A stretch of DNA of 64,000 nt from Photobacterium sp. TLY01 (GTDB lineage: Bacteria; Pseudomonadota; Gammaproteobacteria; Enterobacterales; Vibrionaceae): contig NZ_CP090365.1 of the NCBI RefSeq assembly GCF_021432065.1, positions 248,001 to 312,000 of the forward strand, written 5' to 3'. The notes under the pieces are model-generated. The model had not been told where the DNA came from. It searched no databases and was given only the letters and a program-made list of their open reading frames with translations. The position numbers were made by a program, and so were the translations under genes. Positions 35,636-47,160 of this stretch are shown in pieces (the first letter of the stretch is position 1; each line of letters opens with the position of its first letter).

Positions 35636-36783
35636 TGGCAGAAATTCGTCTGGAATCATTAGCGCACAGTTACACGGCACATCCTGCCAGCGATGCAGAT
35701 TACGCCATACGCCGTATGAACCACGTCTGGGAGGACGGCGGTGCCTTTGCATTACTTGGCCCGTCCGGCTGCGGAAAAAGCACCATGCTGAATATTATTT
35801 CCGGCCTGCTGACCCCCTCGGAAGGCGCGGTAAAGTTTAATGGCCAGACGGTGAACGGGCTGGAACCGCAGGAACGCAATATCGCTCAGGTTTTCCAGTT
35901 TCCCGTCATTTACGACACCATGACGGTGTTCGATAATCTGGCCTTTCCGCTGCGCAACATGAAGACACCGGCAGCGAAAATCCGCAGCAAAGTACAGGAA
36001 ATCGCCGATATTCTGGAGCTGACGCCTGTACTCGACAAAAAAGCCCGTAACCTCAATGCCGATGAAAAACAGAAAGTCTCGATGGGACGAGGGCTGGTTC
36101 GTGATGATGTCTCGGCCATTTTGTTCGACGAACCGCTGACCGTGATAGACCCGCACCTGAAATGGAAACTGAGGCGCAAGCTCAAGCAAATCCATGAACA
36201 GTTCAATATCACTATGGTCTATGTCACCCACGACCAGCTGGAAGCGGCCACCTTTGCCGACAAAATTGCCGTGATGTACGACGGTGCCATTGTCCAGTTC
36301 GGCACGCCACGCGAATTGTTCGAGCAGCCTAACCATACCTTTGTCGGCTACTTTATCGGCAGTCCTGGCATGAATTTACTGCCGGTACAAAGAACCGCAG
36401 GTTCAGCAGACGTTACTTTCAAAGGATTACCGATTGCGCTGAGCGCCAGCCAGCAGCACGCCCTGTCTCACACCCAGTCAGAGAACATCAAAGTCGGAAT
36501 ACGCCCTGAGTTCGTTCATTTACGGGACACACAAAAAGAGGCCAGTTTCGCCGTCACTGTCACCCATACCGAAGATCTGGGCACCTACAAAATCGTCACC
36601 GTGATGCTGGATGATACGCCGATCAAAATCCGGCTTGCCGAAGGTTCCCCCGTGCCTGCCCGCCATGGCTGGATCAATTTTCCCAGCCGCTGGCTGAAGC
36701 TGTACATCGATGAGTATCTGGTCGGCGAAGACAGTGAAAACGGCGATGACGACCGTCAGGGAGGCAGCGACAATGCAGCATAA
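35635..36783 (+). CDS. glpT: Glycerol-type ABC transporter ATPase, GlpT-like
   Basis: A 382-residue ABC ATPase. Walker A GPSGCGKST and the H-loop VYVTHDQLEAATFADK are canonical, but the signature reads LNADEKQKVSMGRGLVR instead of LSGGQ. Walker B is ILFDEPLTVID. With GlpS, which has a normal signature but altered H-loop, it forms an asymmetric pair with one complete composite ATP site. Start overlaps the glpS stop by one base. The 3' end overlaps the permease gene by 11 bases. Confidence 0.87.
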   Translation: MAEIRLESLAHSYTAHPASDADYAIRRMNHVWEDGGAFALLGPSGCGKSTMLNIISGLLTPSEGAVKFNGQTVNGLEPQERNIAQVFQFPVIYDTMTVFDNLAFPLRNMKTPAAKIRSKVQEIADILELTPVLDKKARNLNADEKQKVSMGRGLVRDDVSAILFDEPLTVIDPHLKWKLRRKLKQIHEQFNITMVYVTHDQLEAATFADKIAVMYDGAIVQFGTPRELFEQPNHTFVGYFIGSPGMNLLPVQRTAGSADVTFKGLPIALSASQQHALSHTQSENIKVGIRPEFVHLRDTQKEASFAVTVTHTEDLGTYKIVTVMLDDTPIKIRLAEGSPVPARHGWINFPSRWLKLYIDEYLVGEDSENGDDDRQGGSDNAA

Positions 36784-37642
36784 AACCGTGAATAACAAAG
36801 CATGGTGGCTGGTATTACCGGTTTTTCTGCTGGTGGCTTTTTCTGCCATCATTCCTTTGATGACAGTGGTGAATTACTCCATCCAGGACATCTTCGATCA
36901 GAACACCGCCTATTTCGTGGGCAGTGAATGGTATAAAGAAACGCTCAACGATTCGCGTCTGCATGATTCGCTGCTGCGCCAGTTTATCTATTCGGCCTGC
37001 GTGCTGCTGATCGAAATTCCACTCGGCATTCTCGTCGCACTGACGATGCCAAGCAAAGGGATCAAAGCATCACTGGTGCTGATCGTGCTCGCGATTCCGC
37101 TGCTGATCCCCTGGAACGTGGTGGGCACCATCTGGCAAATTTTCGGCCGGGCCGACATCGGCTTGCTCGGCTGGTTTCTGAGCAGCATTGGGGTTGATTA
37201 TAACTATGCATCCAACCCGGTCGACGCCTGGGTCACAGTGCTGGTGATGGACGTCTGGCACTGGACTTCACTGGTCGCGCTGCTGTGCTATTCCGGTTTA
37301 CGCGCCATTCCCGATGTCTACTATCAGGCGGCAAAAATAGACCGGGCCTCCAACTGGGCGGTGTTTCGCTACATTCAATTGCCCAAACTGAAAAACGTGC
37401 TGCTGATCGGCGTGCTGCTGCGCTTTATGGACAGCTTCATGATTTACACCGAGCCGTTTGTCCTGACCGGCGGTGGCCCGGGCAACTCGACCACTTTTCT
37501 GTCACAAACCCTGACCAAAATGGCAGTAGGACAGTTTGATATCGGCCCTGCCGCGGCGTTCTCCATTATCTACTTCCTGATCATCCTGCTGGTGTGCTGG
37601 TTGTTCTACACCTCAATGACAGTGATGGATAAGGAGAAATAA
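36773..37642 (+). CDS. glpP: Glycerol-type ABC transporter permease, GlpP-like
   Basis: A 289-residue binding-protein-dependent permease with six hydrophobic segments and the EAA-like loop YYQAAKIDRASNWAVFRYIQLPKLKNVL. The segment FMIYTEPFVLTGGGPGNSTTFLSQTL is typical of sugar/glycerol MalF-type permeases. Start at 36773 with GGAGG upstream and an 11-base overlap with glpT. Confidence 0.9.
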   Translation: MQHKTVNNKAWWLVLPVFLLVAFSAIIPLMTVVNYSIQDIFDQNTAYFVGSEWYKETLNDSRLHDSLLRQFIYSACVLLIEIPLGILVALTMPSKGIKASLVLIVLAIPLLIPWNVVGTIWQIFGRADIGLLGWFLSSIGVDYNYASNPVDAWVTVLVMDVWHWTSLVALLCYSGLRAIPDVYYQAAKIDRASNWAVFRYIQLPKLKNVLLIGVLLRFMDSFMIYTEPFVLTGGGPGNSTTFLSQTLTKMAVGQFDIGPAAAFSIIYFLIILLVCWLFYTSMTVMDKEK

Positions 37643-37644
37643 TC

Positions 37645-38445
37645 ATGCATAAGCGGAAAACGTTCATTTTGCTGCTGTACATACTCTTCTTGCTGCTGCC
37701 AATTTACTGGCTGCTGATGATGTCATTCAAAACCAATGAAGAGATCCTTGGCGGACTGACCTTCTGGCCGACGGAATTTACCCTGGCCAATTACAAAGTG
37801 ATATTTACCGATCCCTCCTGGTACAGCGGCTATATCAATTCGCTCACTTACGTCTCAATGAATACCGTGATCTCTTTGCTGGTCGCCCTGCCGGCTGCCT
37901 ATGCCTTTTCGCGCTACCGCTTCATTGGCGACAAGCACATGTTCTTCTGGCTGCTCACCAACCGGATGGCGCCGCCTGCGGTCTTCCTGCTGCCCTTTTT
38001 CCAGCTTTATTCGTCGGTCGGACTGTTCGACACCCACATTGCCGTTGCACTGGCGCACTGTCTGTTCAACGTGCCGCTGGCGGTGTGGATTCTGGAGGGC
38101 TTCATGTCGGGCGTGCCGAAAGAAATTGATGAAACGGCTTACATTGACGGCTACAGCTTTCCGCGCTTTTTCATCCGTATTTTTCTGCCGATGATCCGCT
38201 CGGGGATTGGCGTCACCGCCTTCTTCTGTTTCATGTTCAGCTGGGTCGAACTGCTGCTTGCCCGCACGCTGACCTCTGTCAATGCCAAACCGATCGTTGC
38301 CACCATGACCCGGACTGTCAGTGCCTCCGGCATTGACTGGGGCGTGCTGGCCGCTGCTGGCGTGCTGACCATCATTCCGGGATTGCTGGTGATCTGGTTT
38401 GTTCGCAACCATGTCGCCAAAGGCTTTGCCCTGGGGCGTGTTTAG
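37645..38445 (+). CDS. glpQ: Glycerol-type ABC transporter permease, GlpQ-like
   Basis: A 266-residue MalG-type permease with six hydrophobic segments. The EAA loop is GVPKEIDETAYIDGYSFPRFFIRIFLPMI. ALPAAYAFSRYRFIGDKHMFFWLLTNRMAPPAV is the conserved middle region. It begins 2 bases after the glpP stop and is part of the same transcript. It is the transporter permease, not the glycerophosphodiesterase that shares the symbol in E. coli. Confidence 0.9.
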   Translation: MHKRKTFILLLYILFLLLPIYWLLMMSFKTNEEILGGLTFWPTEFTLANYKVIFTDPSWYSGYINSLTYVSMNTVISLLVALPAAYAFSRYRFIGDKHMFFWLLTNRMAPPAVFLLPFFQLYSSVGLFDTHIAVALAHCLFNVPLAVWILEGFMSGVPKEIDETAYIDGYSFPRFFIRIFLPMIRSGIGVTAFFCFMFSWVELLLARTLTSVNAKPIVATMTRTVSASGIDWGVLAAAGVLTIIPGLLVIWFVRNHVAKGFALGRV

Positions 38446-38469
38446 CATGAGACCGCAAAGGAGATTCCC

Positions 38470-38742
38470 ATGAACTGGATGGCCTGGACCCTACCCAGCG
38501 CACTCTTCTTTATCACTATCGCCGGCATCTTGCTGACGATGACCGTCTTCGAAATCCTCAAACCTTGTGTTGAACGCAAAGGCTTTTTGCCGATCAGCAC
38601 AACCCGGGGAGATCGACTGTTTATCGGCCTGCTCAGCAGTGCCTATATCCACCTGCTCTTCCTTGGCATTACTGACCTGTCGATCTGGATACCGTTTGCG
38701 TTATCTGTGTTTTGGCTGGCCATTTTGCTGCGTTGGGGATAA
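38470..38742 (+). CDS. DUF2160 small membrane protein
   Basis: A 90-residue protein with three hydrophobic segments (ALFFITIAGILLTMTVFEIL, FIGLLSSAYIHLLFLGITDL, IPFALSVFWLAILL) and the motif KGFLPISTTRGDRLFIGLL. DUF2160 proteins are nearly always encoded inside glycerol-type ABC operons, between permease and binding-protein genes, as here. The function is unknown; they may be a transporter accessory subunit. Confidence 0.88.
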   Translation: MNWMAWTLPSALFFITIAGILLTMTVFEILKPCVERKGFLPISTTRGDRLFIGLLSSAYIHLLFLGITDLSIWIPFALSVFWLAILLRWG

Positions 38743-38764
38743 TACAAAACTAAGGAGTTCACGC

Positions 38765-40492
<1,728 letters not shown>

Positions 40493-40513
40493 TGAGCCGG
40501 TAACACAAACCCT

Positions 40514-40536
40514 CAGGGAGGCATCATGCCTCCCTG
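40514..40536 (+). terminator. Terminator of the glp ABC operon
   Basis: Perfect arms CAGGGAGGCA and TGCCTCCCTG with a 3-base loop, 20 bases after the last stop codon. The T-tract is weak. Confidence 0.65.
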
Positions 40537-40545
40537 ACCTTAAAA

Positions 40546-40764
40546 TCAGCTAAATGTTGAAATATATAACTTTTCCACTTTCGCTCTCGCCCAGTCCGTT
40601 TTGCGTAAAAACTTCAGTGACGATTTAATGGAAGGATCATTTTTAAAACAATTAATATCGATTTCGCACGCCAGAATCGTCCACCCATAATGATCAACCA
40701 GTTGGGTTAAGATTTTTTCCAGGGTCAGGCCGTGCAGAGGGTTATTCGGTTGTTCGCGGGTCAT
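40546..40764 (-). CDS. VF530 family protein (DUF2132), short form
   Basis: A 72-residue protein that is essentially only the VF530 core: [34 protein letters not shown], then [27 protein letters not shown]. It is a paralogue of 106-519 but lacks that protein's basic tail. The start at 40764 ([12 protein letters not shown]) is set by the homology; the longer frame to 40899 adds unrelated residues. Function unknown. Confidence 0.87.
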   Translation of the reverse strand: MTREQPNNPLHGLTLEKILTQLVDHYGWTILACEIDINCFKNDPSIKSSLKFLRKTDWARAKVEKLYISTFS

Positions 40765-40919
40765 AAGCTTTTCTTCGGTGGCAGTGTGAGAACGGGGATG
40801 AGTATACAGAATATTTCGCCATCCGGCATGGCGACAATGCCTCAGCGCCAAAGTATTCCTTTCACTCTGGTCAGTAAGCTGAGAGAATGCCGCGGTCATT
40901 TCAAATAAAACGACCCATC

Positions 40920-41156
40920 ATGAAACTTCTAGTTCGTAACCTGTCTCGCTCAACCACTGAACAAGACATCCGTAAATTGTTTTCTGAACACGGCAAAGTC
41001 ACCGAGTGTACACTGGTGCTCGATCAGGAAACCGGCCATTCCAAAGGCTTCGCTTTCGTCGAAATGCCGGATCAGGATCAAGCCAAAGCAGCGATCGCCA
41101 GCCTGAACCTGACCTCGCTTGCCAAAAGCAACATCCGGGTGAAAAAAGCGCAATAA
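40920..41156 (+). CDS. RRM-domain RNA-binding protein
   Basis: A 78-residue single RRM. RNP2 is LLVRNL (residues 3-8) and RNP1 is KGFAFVEM (residues 42-49). It resembles the small RRM proteins of marine Gammaproteobacteria and cyanobacterial Rbp proteins, which are often cold-linked. The start at 40920 begins the RRM strand; the upstream frame from 40887 lacks similarity. Confidence 0.9.
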   Translation: MKLLVRNLSRSTTEQDIRKLFSEHGKVTECTLVLDQETGHSKGFAFVEMPDQDQAKAAIASLNLTSLAKSNIRVKKAQ

Positions 41157-41170
41157 ACCGCTTATCCGAT

Positions 41171-41196
41171 AGCCAGAAAACCAGCCTTTTCTGGCT
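41171..41196. terminator. Terminator between RRM gene and GNAT gene
   Basis: Arms AGCCAGAAAA and TTTTCTGGCT with a 6-base loop, followed by ATTTCCTCT. It lies between convergent genes and could act for both. Confidence 0.7.
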
Positions 41197-41209
41197 ATTT
41201 CCTCTCTGT

Positions 41210-41749
41210 TTACCGGCGATGAAACTCAGCGTTTAACATCGCATACAAATATTCATCTCCCCAGGCACCTTTGAAGAAAATATTTTGTCTGAAGTGGCCT
41301 TCACGACGAAACGCCAGTTTCTCCAGCAACCGCGATGACGCCCGATTATCAGCATCCGTGACCGCAATCACTCTGTGCCTGTTCAGGGTATCAAACAGAT
41401 AATCCAACAAGCAGTTCACGGCATGAAACGCAATATTTTTTCTCTGATATTGGGGATCGACAGTAAAACCAATCTCCACTTGCGCATCATCGATAAAATG
41501 CACCGCTAAATCGCCAAGCAACACATCTGTTTTTTCATCTGCGATTGCCAATTGATACCAGTTGCCTGTTGTTCCGAATGTCGTGTAATCCATCCGCTCA
41601 AACAGGGTGACGGCATCCCGGTAGGTGTACTCCGTCCAGCTTTGATAACGGGCAACGTCGGGCTGCGCGCGATAACGTGTAAACGCCGCCAGATCCTTTC
41701 TCTCAAAAGGTCGGATCATCAGCGAATCAGTTTTCAGTACAGGTGCCAT
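41210..41749 (-). CDS. RimJ/RimL-type GNAT N-acetyltransferase
   Basis: A 179-residue GNAT with the RimJ/RimL layout: LKTDSLMIRPFERKDLAAF at the start, VEIGFTVDPQYQRKNIAFHAVNCLLDYLF as the acetyl-CoA motif (QRKNIA), and RVIAVTDADNRASSRLLEKLAFRREGHFRQN. The substrate is unknown; relatives modify ribosomal proteins or antibiotics. Confidence 0.87.
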   Translation of the reverse strand: MAPVLKTDSLMIRPFERKDLAAFTRYRAQPDVARYQSWTEYTYRDAVTLFERMDYTTFGTTGNWYQLAIADEKTDVLLGDLAVHFIDDAQVEIGFTVDPQYQRKNIAFHAVNCLLDYLFDTLNRHRVIAVTDADNRASSRLLEKLAFRREGHFRQNIFFKGAWGDEYLYAMLNAEFHRR

Positions 41750-41908
41750 TTGAATTCCTTGCTGCTAAACCATCACTGCCTGTCATCTTTGCATATATTT
41801 CTGATCAGGCAGAAAAATTATCACCTGATACCCCTATTATTTCTCAGTGTTTATTAGCACTAATTGAGACTAGACTGAGTTGAACTCCAAAAACGAAAGG
41901 AAATTACC

Positions 41909-42382
41909 ATGATTCAACAAGGCCAGACTCTGCCAGCTGCGACTCTGAGTGAACTCACCAAAGACGGTATGGTCAACCATGAGGTTACAGAACTGTTTGC
42001 AGGCAAGAAAGTGGTGTTGTTTGCGGTTCCCGGCGCCTTCACGCCAACTTGCTCGGAATCTCACCTGCCGGGTTATGTGGTGCTGGCAGATCAACTGAAA
42101 GCCAAAGGCGTGGATATCATTGCTTGTGTGTCAGTCAACGATGCCTTCGTGATGCAAGCCTGGGGCGAAGCACAAAATGCTTCAGAAATTATGATGCTGG
42201 CAGACGGTGACGGCAGCTTCACCAAAGCGCTGGGTCTGGAGATGGACACCGCAAAGTTCGGCGGCCTGCGCTCGCAACGCTATGCCATGATCATCGACAA
42301 CGGTGTGGTGACACAGCTGAACGTTGAAGCGCCGAAAGAATTTGAAGTCAGCAAGGCAGAAACCATTCTGGCCAGCCTGTAA
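41909..42382 (+). CDS. Prx5-type peroxiredoxin
   Basis: A 157-residue peroxiredoxin. The peroxidatic Cys48 lies in PGAFTPTCSESHLPGY, the Prx5 form of the PxxxTxxC motif; Cys73 lies in IIACVSVND. The conserved arginine is in GGLRSQRYAM. It reduces hydroperoxides using glutathione/glutaredoxin or thioredoxin. The GAAAGGAAA ribosome site is close to the ATG, and a strong hairpin follows. Confidence 0.93.
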   Translation: MIQQGQTLPAATLSELTKDGMVNHEVTELFAGKKVVLFAVPGAFTPTCSESHLPGYVVLADQLKAKGVDIIACVSVNDAFVMQAWGEAQNASEIMMLADGDGSFTKALGLEMDTAKFGGLRSQRYAMIIDNGVVTQLNVEAPKEFEVSKAETILASL

Positions 42383-42396
42383 TTTCAGATCATACA

Positions 42397-42420
42397 CAAC
42401 GGAAGCGAACGCTTCCGTTG
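42397..42420. terminator. Terminator after the peroxiredoxin gene
   Basis: Perfect arms CAACGGAAGCG and CGCTTCCGTTG with a 2-base loop, followed by TTCTC. It lies between convergent genes. Confidence 0.75.
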
Positions 42421-42429
42421 TTCTCGGAT

Positions 42430-42855
42430 TCACTTGATCTCTGTCATCGAAAAGTGGTGGCTGGCAATGTGAAACCCTTCACGCAGATAGAACTTATGCG
42501 CCGCAAAGCGCTGCACGCCAGAATCCAGATGCAGTTGCTTACACCCCTGCGCCTTTGCGTACGCTTTCAGCCAGTCAATCAAACATTCGCCGACACCCTT
42601 AGAGCGGTGTTGCTCAGCTGTCACCAGATCATCCACATAAATGGCTTTGCCCCAGGCCAGCTTTTCTGACACCACAAACCCGGCGACACCCATCACCTGA
42701 TCGCCTGACTTCACATAAACCACCTGATAGCCCTGCGCCATCTGCTTGGTGATCTGCGCCTGTAAAGCACCTCTGTCGTACTGGGGGCGCAACTGACGCA
42801 ACACATCCAGCACCAAAGGGACGTCCTGATTATCTTCAAAAAAATGTACTTTCAT
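42430..42855 (-). CDS. GNAT family N-acetyltransferase
   Basis: A 141-residue GNAT. Motif A is IYVDDLVTAEQHRSKGVGECLIDWLKAYAK (the RSKGVG loop), followed by LHLDSGVQRFAAHKFYLREGF. The pattern fits the group of small-amine or aminoglycoside-type acetyltransferases. The substrate is unknown. It is convergent with the peroxiredoxin gene. Confidence 0.88.
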   Translation of the reverse strand: MKVHFFEDNQDVPLVLDVLRQLRPQYDRGALQAQITKQMAQGYQVVYVKSGDQVMGVAGFVVSEKLAWGKAIYVDDLVTAEQHRSKGVGECLIDWLKAYAKAQGCKQLHLDSGVQRFAAHKFYLREGFHIASHHFSMTEIK

Positions 42856-42996
42856 CGGGTTCCTATGACTTGCTGTTCAGACCTTAATGTCGATGTCTGT
42901 TTATAACGTTTTCAGCCACAACTGCACAATGGTTTGATGGATAGAAATGCAACCATCCAGTTTGTTTTGCGAACAACAGTTCAGAAGCGGTGCGCT

Positions 42997-43923
42997 TTAA
43001 TTCTTTGCCTGCGCCCCGCTACCAATCCAGACTTTGATATCATCCAGAACACGTTCAACCTGACTCTGACCCTGCGCATCATTGAAAGCATGATCAAGGC
43101 CGGCATAGGTACGGGGCTGAATATGAGGGGCGGTTTTCTTCAGCGCCCTGACCATAGATTCGAAAGCGTGCGGATCCACATTGGTATCCTCTTCCGACTG
43201 AATCAAAAGAACAGGAACATCAATCGTTTGCAGTATCTGCTGCTGATCAGCCGTCAGCATCGCTTTCCACCATTTGAAACCGTGCCCACTGACAGCCGTG
43301 TCCATCTCGTTACTTTGCAGCACAGCTTCAGCAAACTGCCTGAACCCTTGTTCTGCTTCACTGAATGCCTGCGGTGACATCTGAGATTGCATGTTGTAGA
43401 GCACATCATCGATGAAAAAACGCCCACCGCCATTTAACGCCACCACACCTGTCACTTTATCACTCTTCGCAGCCAGCAGATTAGCCACCAAAGCCCCTTC
43501 ACTGCCCTCCAGCAAGACAATCTGGCTATAACGATTATCCTGATCCAGTTTATCCAGCACCGTCAGGTAATCAGCCACACGCTGTGACGGAGAATCCTGT
43601 TTCAGATAGGCATCGGGACAGTCCGCTCGCTGCGGATCGGTATTCCAGCTCAGCCCGTTATCAATCCCGTATTTTTCGACCGTCAGGGTGTCTGCATCGT
43701 CCATAACCCGGCTGAAGTTGTCATTGATATTTTGATTATGAAATACACTGTTGCAGTCTGAGCCCTGAATCAGCACCAGCAAGCGGTCGCTGCCACGCCC
43801 GCTCAGGTAATAGGTAATGTCTGAACCATCACTCCGTCTGAGCTCTTCCGTTACCCTTGATAAAACCGGCGAAGGCACCACTGAACAGACGGCGGTCACC
43901 ACAAACAATAAGGGCTTTAACAT
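42997..43923 (-). CDS. Exported alpha/beta hydrolase
   Basis: A 308-residue protein with a signal peptide (residues 1-22, LLFVVTAVCSVVPSPVLSR). The hydrolase core has the first strand LLVLIQGSDCNS, the likely nucleophile in LLEGSEGALVANLL, an acid in LLIQSEEDTNVDP and His in YAGLDHAFND. The GxSxG motif reads EGSEGA, which fits GxSxG. No substrate can be assigned. The start at 43923 follows AGGAGA. Confidence 0.8.
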   Translation of the reverse strand: MLKPLLFVVTAVCSVVPSPVLSRVTEELRRSDGSDITYYLSGRGSDRLLVLIQGSDCNSVFHNQNINDNFSRVMDDADTLTVEKYGIDNGLSWNTDPQRADCPDAYLKQDSPSQRVADYLTVLDKLDQDNRYSQIVLLEGSEGALVANLLAAKSDKVTGVVALNGGGRFFIDDVLYNMQSQMSPQAFSEAEQGFRQFAEAVLQSNEMDTAVSGHGFKWWKAMLTADQQQILQTIDVPVLLIQSEEDTNVDPHAFESMVRALKKTAPHIQPRTYAGLDHAFNDAQGQSQVERVLDDIKVWIGSGAQAKN

Positions 43924-44217
43924 CCGTTTATCTCCTGTAATCCAATCCTCTTCTTTGATAGCGCTGTTGGCATCTTGTTCCCGACAAAATGAAACCAAGT
44001 GCACATAATTTTGCATTATTCCGTCAAATCAAGTCATGCCATGATCCCTAAGAGAGGCAACTGAAAAACATCGCTGTCCCGTTTATACCTGTACCGCAAC
44101 ACGATGATGTCAGATAAAGATGGCAGGCATAATCATGGATTTGGTAATCTTATCCGGCAAGTGCTCTTTCTGAGCCGTTCATACAAATGATTATTCGATA
44201 AAACAGCCACTTAAATA

Positions 44218-45123
44218 ATGAAAAATATCGAAACGAAATGGTTACAGGATTTTCTGACCCTGGCCGAGCTGCGTAACTTTTCCCATGCTGCCGCTGTGCG
44301 TAATGTCACGCAGCCAGCTTTCAGCCGCCGGATCAAATCCCTTGAGGCCGAGCTGGGGCTGAATTTAATCGACCGCAGTAAAACCCCCATCGAGCTGACC
44401 CTGAAAGGCAAGCAGTTTAAAACGACTGCATTGTCGATTCTTCAACAGCTGGATGACGAAGTGAACCGTCTGGCTGGCAGCTCATTTCTGGGGCGTCATA
44501 CCGTACGGATCAGCTCTTCGCATTCCATGGCGATCAGTGTGCTGCCGAAACTGCATGCCTGTTTGTTTAACCCGACCTTGAACACCCAGCTTTCTGTGGT
44601 GGCCAATGAAGTGGATGATGCGGTCAAACAGTTGATCGACGGGAAATGTGATTTTCTGTTTTCTTTTTATGAGGACAGCCTGCAGGTGGCACCTTACCGC
44701 TCTGTCTATCTGGGGCGTTCTTATCTGTACTGTGTGTCGGCGGTGGATGAGCACGGTAAACCGCTCTTTGATCCCGCAGACAATGACACCGTGCCCTCGC
44801 TGGACTATACCCCGGAAAGTTACATGGGCCGGGCGCTGCAACGGGCCAACCGGCGATTAACGCAAAATACTGTCTGTACCTCATCAATGACAGACTTTAT
44901 CAAAGCCCTGGTGATGCAAGGCAAAGGGATCAGCTGGTTACCGGATTATGCCATCAAAGATGAACTGGCCGCCGGACGTTTGCAGATCCTCACCGCACGG
45001 GAACCCGTGCCGCTGGATCTGTACATTTACCGTTATCACTCCCGACTCCATCCCACTTGCGAAGCCATCTGGAGCGCACTGAGCAAAATCAGCCCGATTG
45101 ATGGCCTGATGAGCAGAGACTGA
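44218..45123 (+). CDS. LysR-family regulator, HypT-like
   Basis: A 301-residue LysR protein whose opening, NIETKWLQDFLTLAELRNFSHAAAVRNVTQPAFSRRIKSLE, closely resembles E. coli HypT (YjiE), a hypochlorite-responsive regulator. The effector half also aligns (SYMGRALQRANRR, FIKALVMQGKGISWLPDYAI). Whether it senses hypochlorite here cannot be read from sequence. It is convergent with aspA. Confidence 0.85.
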   Translation: MKNIETKWLQDFLTLAELRNFSHAAAVRNVTQPAFSRRIKSLEAELGLNLIDRSKTPIELTLKGKQFKTTALSILQQLDDEVNRLAGSSFLGRHTVRISSSHSMAISVLPKLHACLFNPTLNTQLSVVANEVDDAVKQLIDGKCDFLFSFYEDSLQVAPYRSVYLGRSYLYCVSAVDEHGKPLFDPADNDTVPSLDYTPESYMGRALQRANRRLTQNTVCTSSMTDFIKALVMQGKGISWLPDYAIKDELAAGRLQILTAREPVPLDLYIYRYHSRLHPTCEAIWSALSKISPIDGLMSRD

Positions 45124-45150
45124 CAATCCCTGCCCCCAGAAATAAAAAAA

Positions 45151-45172
45151 CCTCCCTTGCAAACAAGGGAGG
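45151..45172 (-). terminator. Terminator of aspA
   Basis: Arms CCTCCCTTG and CAAGGGAGG with a 4-base loop. On the minus strand they are followed by TTTTTTTATTT, so it belongs to aspA. Confidence 0.85.
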
Positions 45173-45238
45173 AAAAGGATGTAGGGTTTCAAGACCTTTT
45201 ATTGATTGTTCTTCAGATTCTTTGGGTTATTACATGGC

Positions 45239-46669
45239 TTAGCTGTACAGCTTGGCTTTATAGGTCGGGCGCATCAGGTTCTGAGCCGAGAAAATATCGT
45301 TCAGCTCTTCTTCACTCAGCAGGCCACGCTCCATCGCCACTTCTTTCACGCTACGACCGGTTTCAGCACAAATCTTGCCGACGATATCGCCTTCATGATG
45401 ACCGATATACGGGTTCAGGTAAGTCACGATACCGATTGAGTTGAAGACGTAATCTTCACAGATCTGGCGGTTCACCTTGATACCCGAGATACATTTGTCT
45501 GCCAGGTTGATACAGGCATTGCTCAGCAGTTCAATCGACTCGAAAATCGCCTGACCAATCACAGGTTCCATCACGTTCAGCTGCAGCTGTCCGGCTTCTG
45601 CCGCAAAGGTCACTGTGGTGTCGTTACCAATCACTTTAAAGCACACCTGATTCACCACTTCCGGGATCACCGGGTTGACTTTGGCTGGCATGATGGAAGA
45701 GCCCGCCTGCATTTCCGGCAGGTTAATTTCATTGAGACCCGCACGCGGACCGGATGACAGCAAACGCAAATCGTTACAGACTTTCGACATCTTCACCGCC
45801 AGACGCTTCAGTGCGCCGTGTACGGTCACATAGGCGCCACAGTCAGAGGTCGCTTCAATCAGATCTTCTGCCGGTACACAATCCAGACCTGTTGCTTCTG
45901 CCAGATATTTGACCGCCAGTTCCTGATAACCGGCCGGGGCATTCAGGCCGGTACCAATCGCGGTGGCACCCAGATTCACTTCCAGCAGCAAGGCCGCGGA
46001 ATATTTCAGGTTTTTGATTTCTTCTTTCAGCAAGACACTGAAAGCGTGGAATTCTTGTCCGACTGTCATAGGCACGGCGTCCTGCAACTGGGTACGGCCC
46101 ATCTTCAGCACATCACTGAATTCTTCGCTTTTGGCATCGAACGCCGCCTGCAGGTGCTCAATCGATCCCACCAGCTTGATAATGCTGTTGTAGACAGCAA
46201 CACGGAAACCAGTCGGGTAAGCACAGTTGGTCGACTGGCTCTTGTTCACATGATCGTTAGGGTTAATGATGTGATACTCGCCTTTGGCATGGCCTTTCAG
46301 CTCCAGCGCAATGTTGGCGATCACTTCATTGGTGTTCATGTTAACCGACGTACCGGCACCGCCCTGATACACGTCTGAAATGAACTGATCCATGCATTTA
46401 CCTGTCTCCAGAATCAGATCGCAGGCTTGAATGATGTACTTGCCCACTTCCGACGGAATGCTGCCCAGCTCCATATTGGCACGTGCAGCCGCTTTCTTGG
46501 TAAAGACCATGCCGCGAACAAACTCTGGCACGTCGGAAATACGCATTGAAGAAATATTGAAGTTCTCATAAGCGCGAAGAGAATGAATGCCGTAATAAGC
46601 AGAAGCGGGAATTTCACGCTGGCCTAACAGATCTTCTTCAATACGTACTTGCTGGACAGTATCAAGCAT
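45239..46669 (-). CDS. aspA: Aspartate ammonia-lyase
   Basis: A 476-residue fumarase/aspartase-superfamily enzyme that converts L-aspartate to fumarate and ammonia. It has [65 protein letters not shown] and the signature [16 protein letters not shown] chose ATG 46669 with AAGGTG 6 bases upstream; a GTG at 46678 is in frame. Next to an acidic-amino-acid symporter, it suggests aspartate use as carbon source or electron-acceptor supply. Confidence 0.95.
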   Translation of the reverse strand: MLDTVQQVRIEEDLLGQREIPASAYYGIHSLRAYENFNISSMRISDVPEFVRGMVFTKKAAARANMELGSIPSEVGKYIIQACDLILETGKCMDQFISDVYQGGAGTSVNMNTNEVIANIALELKGHAKGEYHIINPNDHVNKSQSTNCAYPTGFRVAVYNSIIKLVGSIEHLQAAFDAKSEEFSDVLKMGRTQLQDAVPMTVGQEFHAFSVLLKEEIKNLKYSAALLLEVNLGATAIGTGLNAPAGYQELAVKYLAEATGLDCVPAEDLIEATSDCGAYVTVHGALKRLAVKMSKVCNDLRLLSSGPRAGLNEINLPEMQAGSSIMPAKVNPVIPEVVNQVCFKVIGNDTTVTFAAEAGQLQLNVMEPVIGQAIFESIELLSNACINLADKCISGIKVNRQICEDYVFNSIGIVTYLNPYIGHHEGDIVGKICAETGRSVKEVAMERGLLSEEELNDIFSAQNLMRPTYKAKLYS

Positions 46670-47105
46670 AGCGGTCACCTTAAACTCATGGGTAGGAAAG
46701 AGATACCACTTCGCCGCTTATACGAGCCATCTTCAGCTTCTTATGGCGGCTAAGTGATTCATACAATCGTCGTTTTGAGTCACAAAGGGAAATGCATAAA
46801 AGTAAGCCACAATGCAATTAATGCATAGCTGAATAGATTGCAAAAAAAGGCTATTTATTCTTATAAGCGCCGAATGCGTAATTACCGGCGCTTTATGCAG
46901 CGCTTATGCATGAAACCAATAAACACCTGTATCAGCAGCATGTTAGCCTGCACTCTGGCGAAATCGCGCAATCGGCAGGAATATGATCCGGGTCTGAATA
47001 TTGGGTTTTACCCCTCCCAGTGAAAATGTGCTGCCAACCTGATGAAATTCACAAACTCCTGCGCGGTATTCTTTAGTTTTTGTCTGCAAAACCGATTTGC
47101 GTGTA
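46670..47105. other. Promoter region of aspA
   Basis: About 435 bases between aspA and the symporter terminator. An inverted repeat AAGCGCCG (46865-46872) / CGGCGCTT (46886-46893) is followed by a partial third copy near 46899. No FNR or CRP box that I can defend. Confidence 0.4.
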
Positions 47106-47140
47106 TAAAAAAAGACCAACCTCGCGGCTGGCCTTTTTCT
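47106..47140 (-). terminator. Terminator of the symporter gene
   Basis: On the minus strand, GGCCAGCC and GGTTGGTC pair (two G-U) around GCGA and run into TTTTTTT. It lies about 20 bases after the symporter stop. Confidence 0.75.
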
Positions 47141-47160
47141 CTTTGCAGACGTATTAAAGA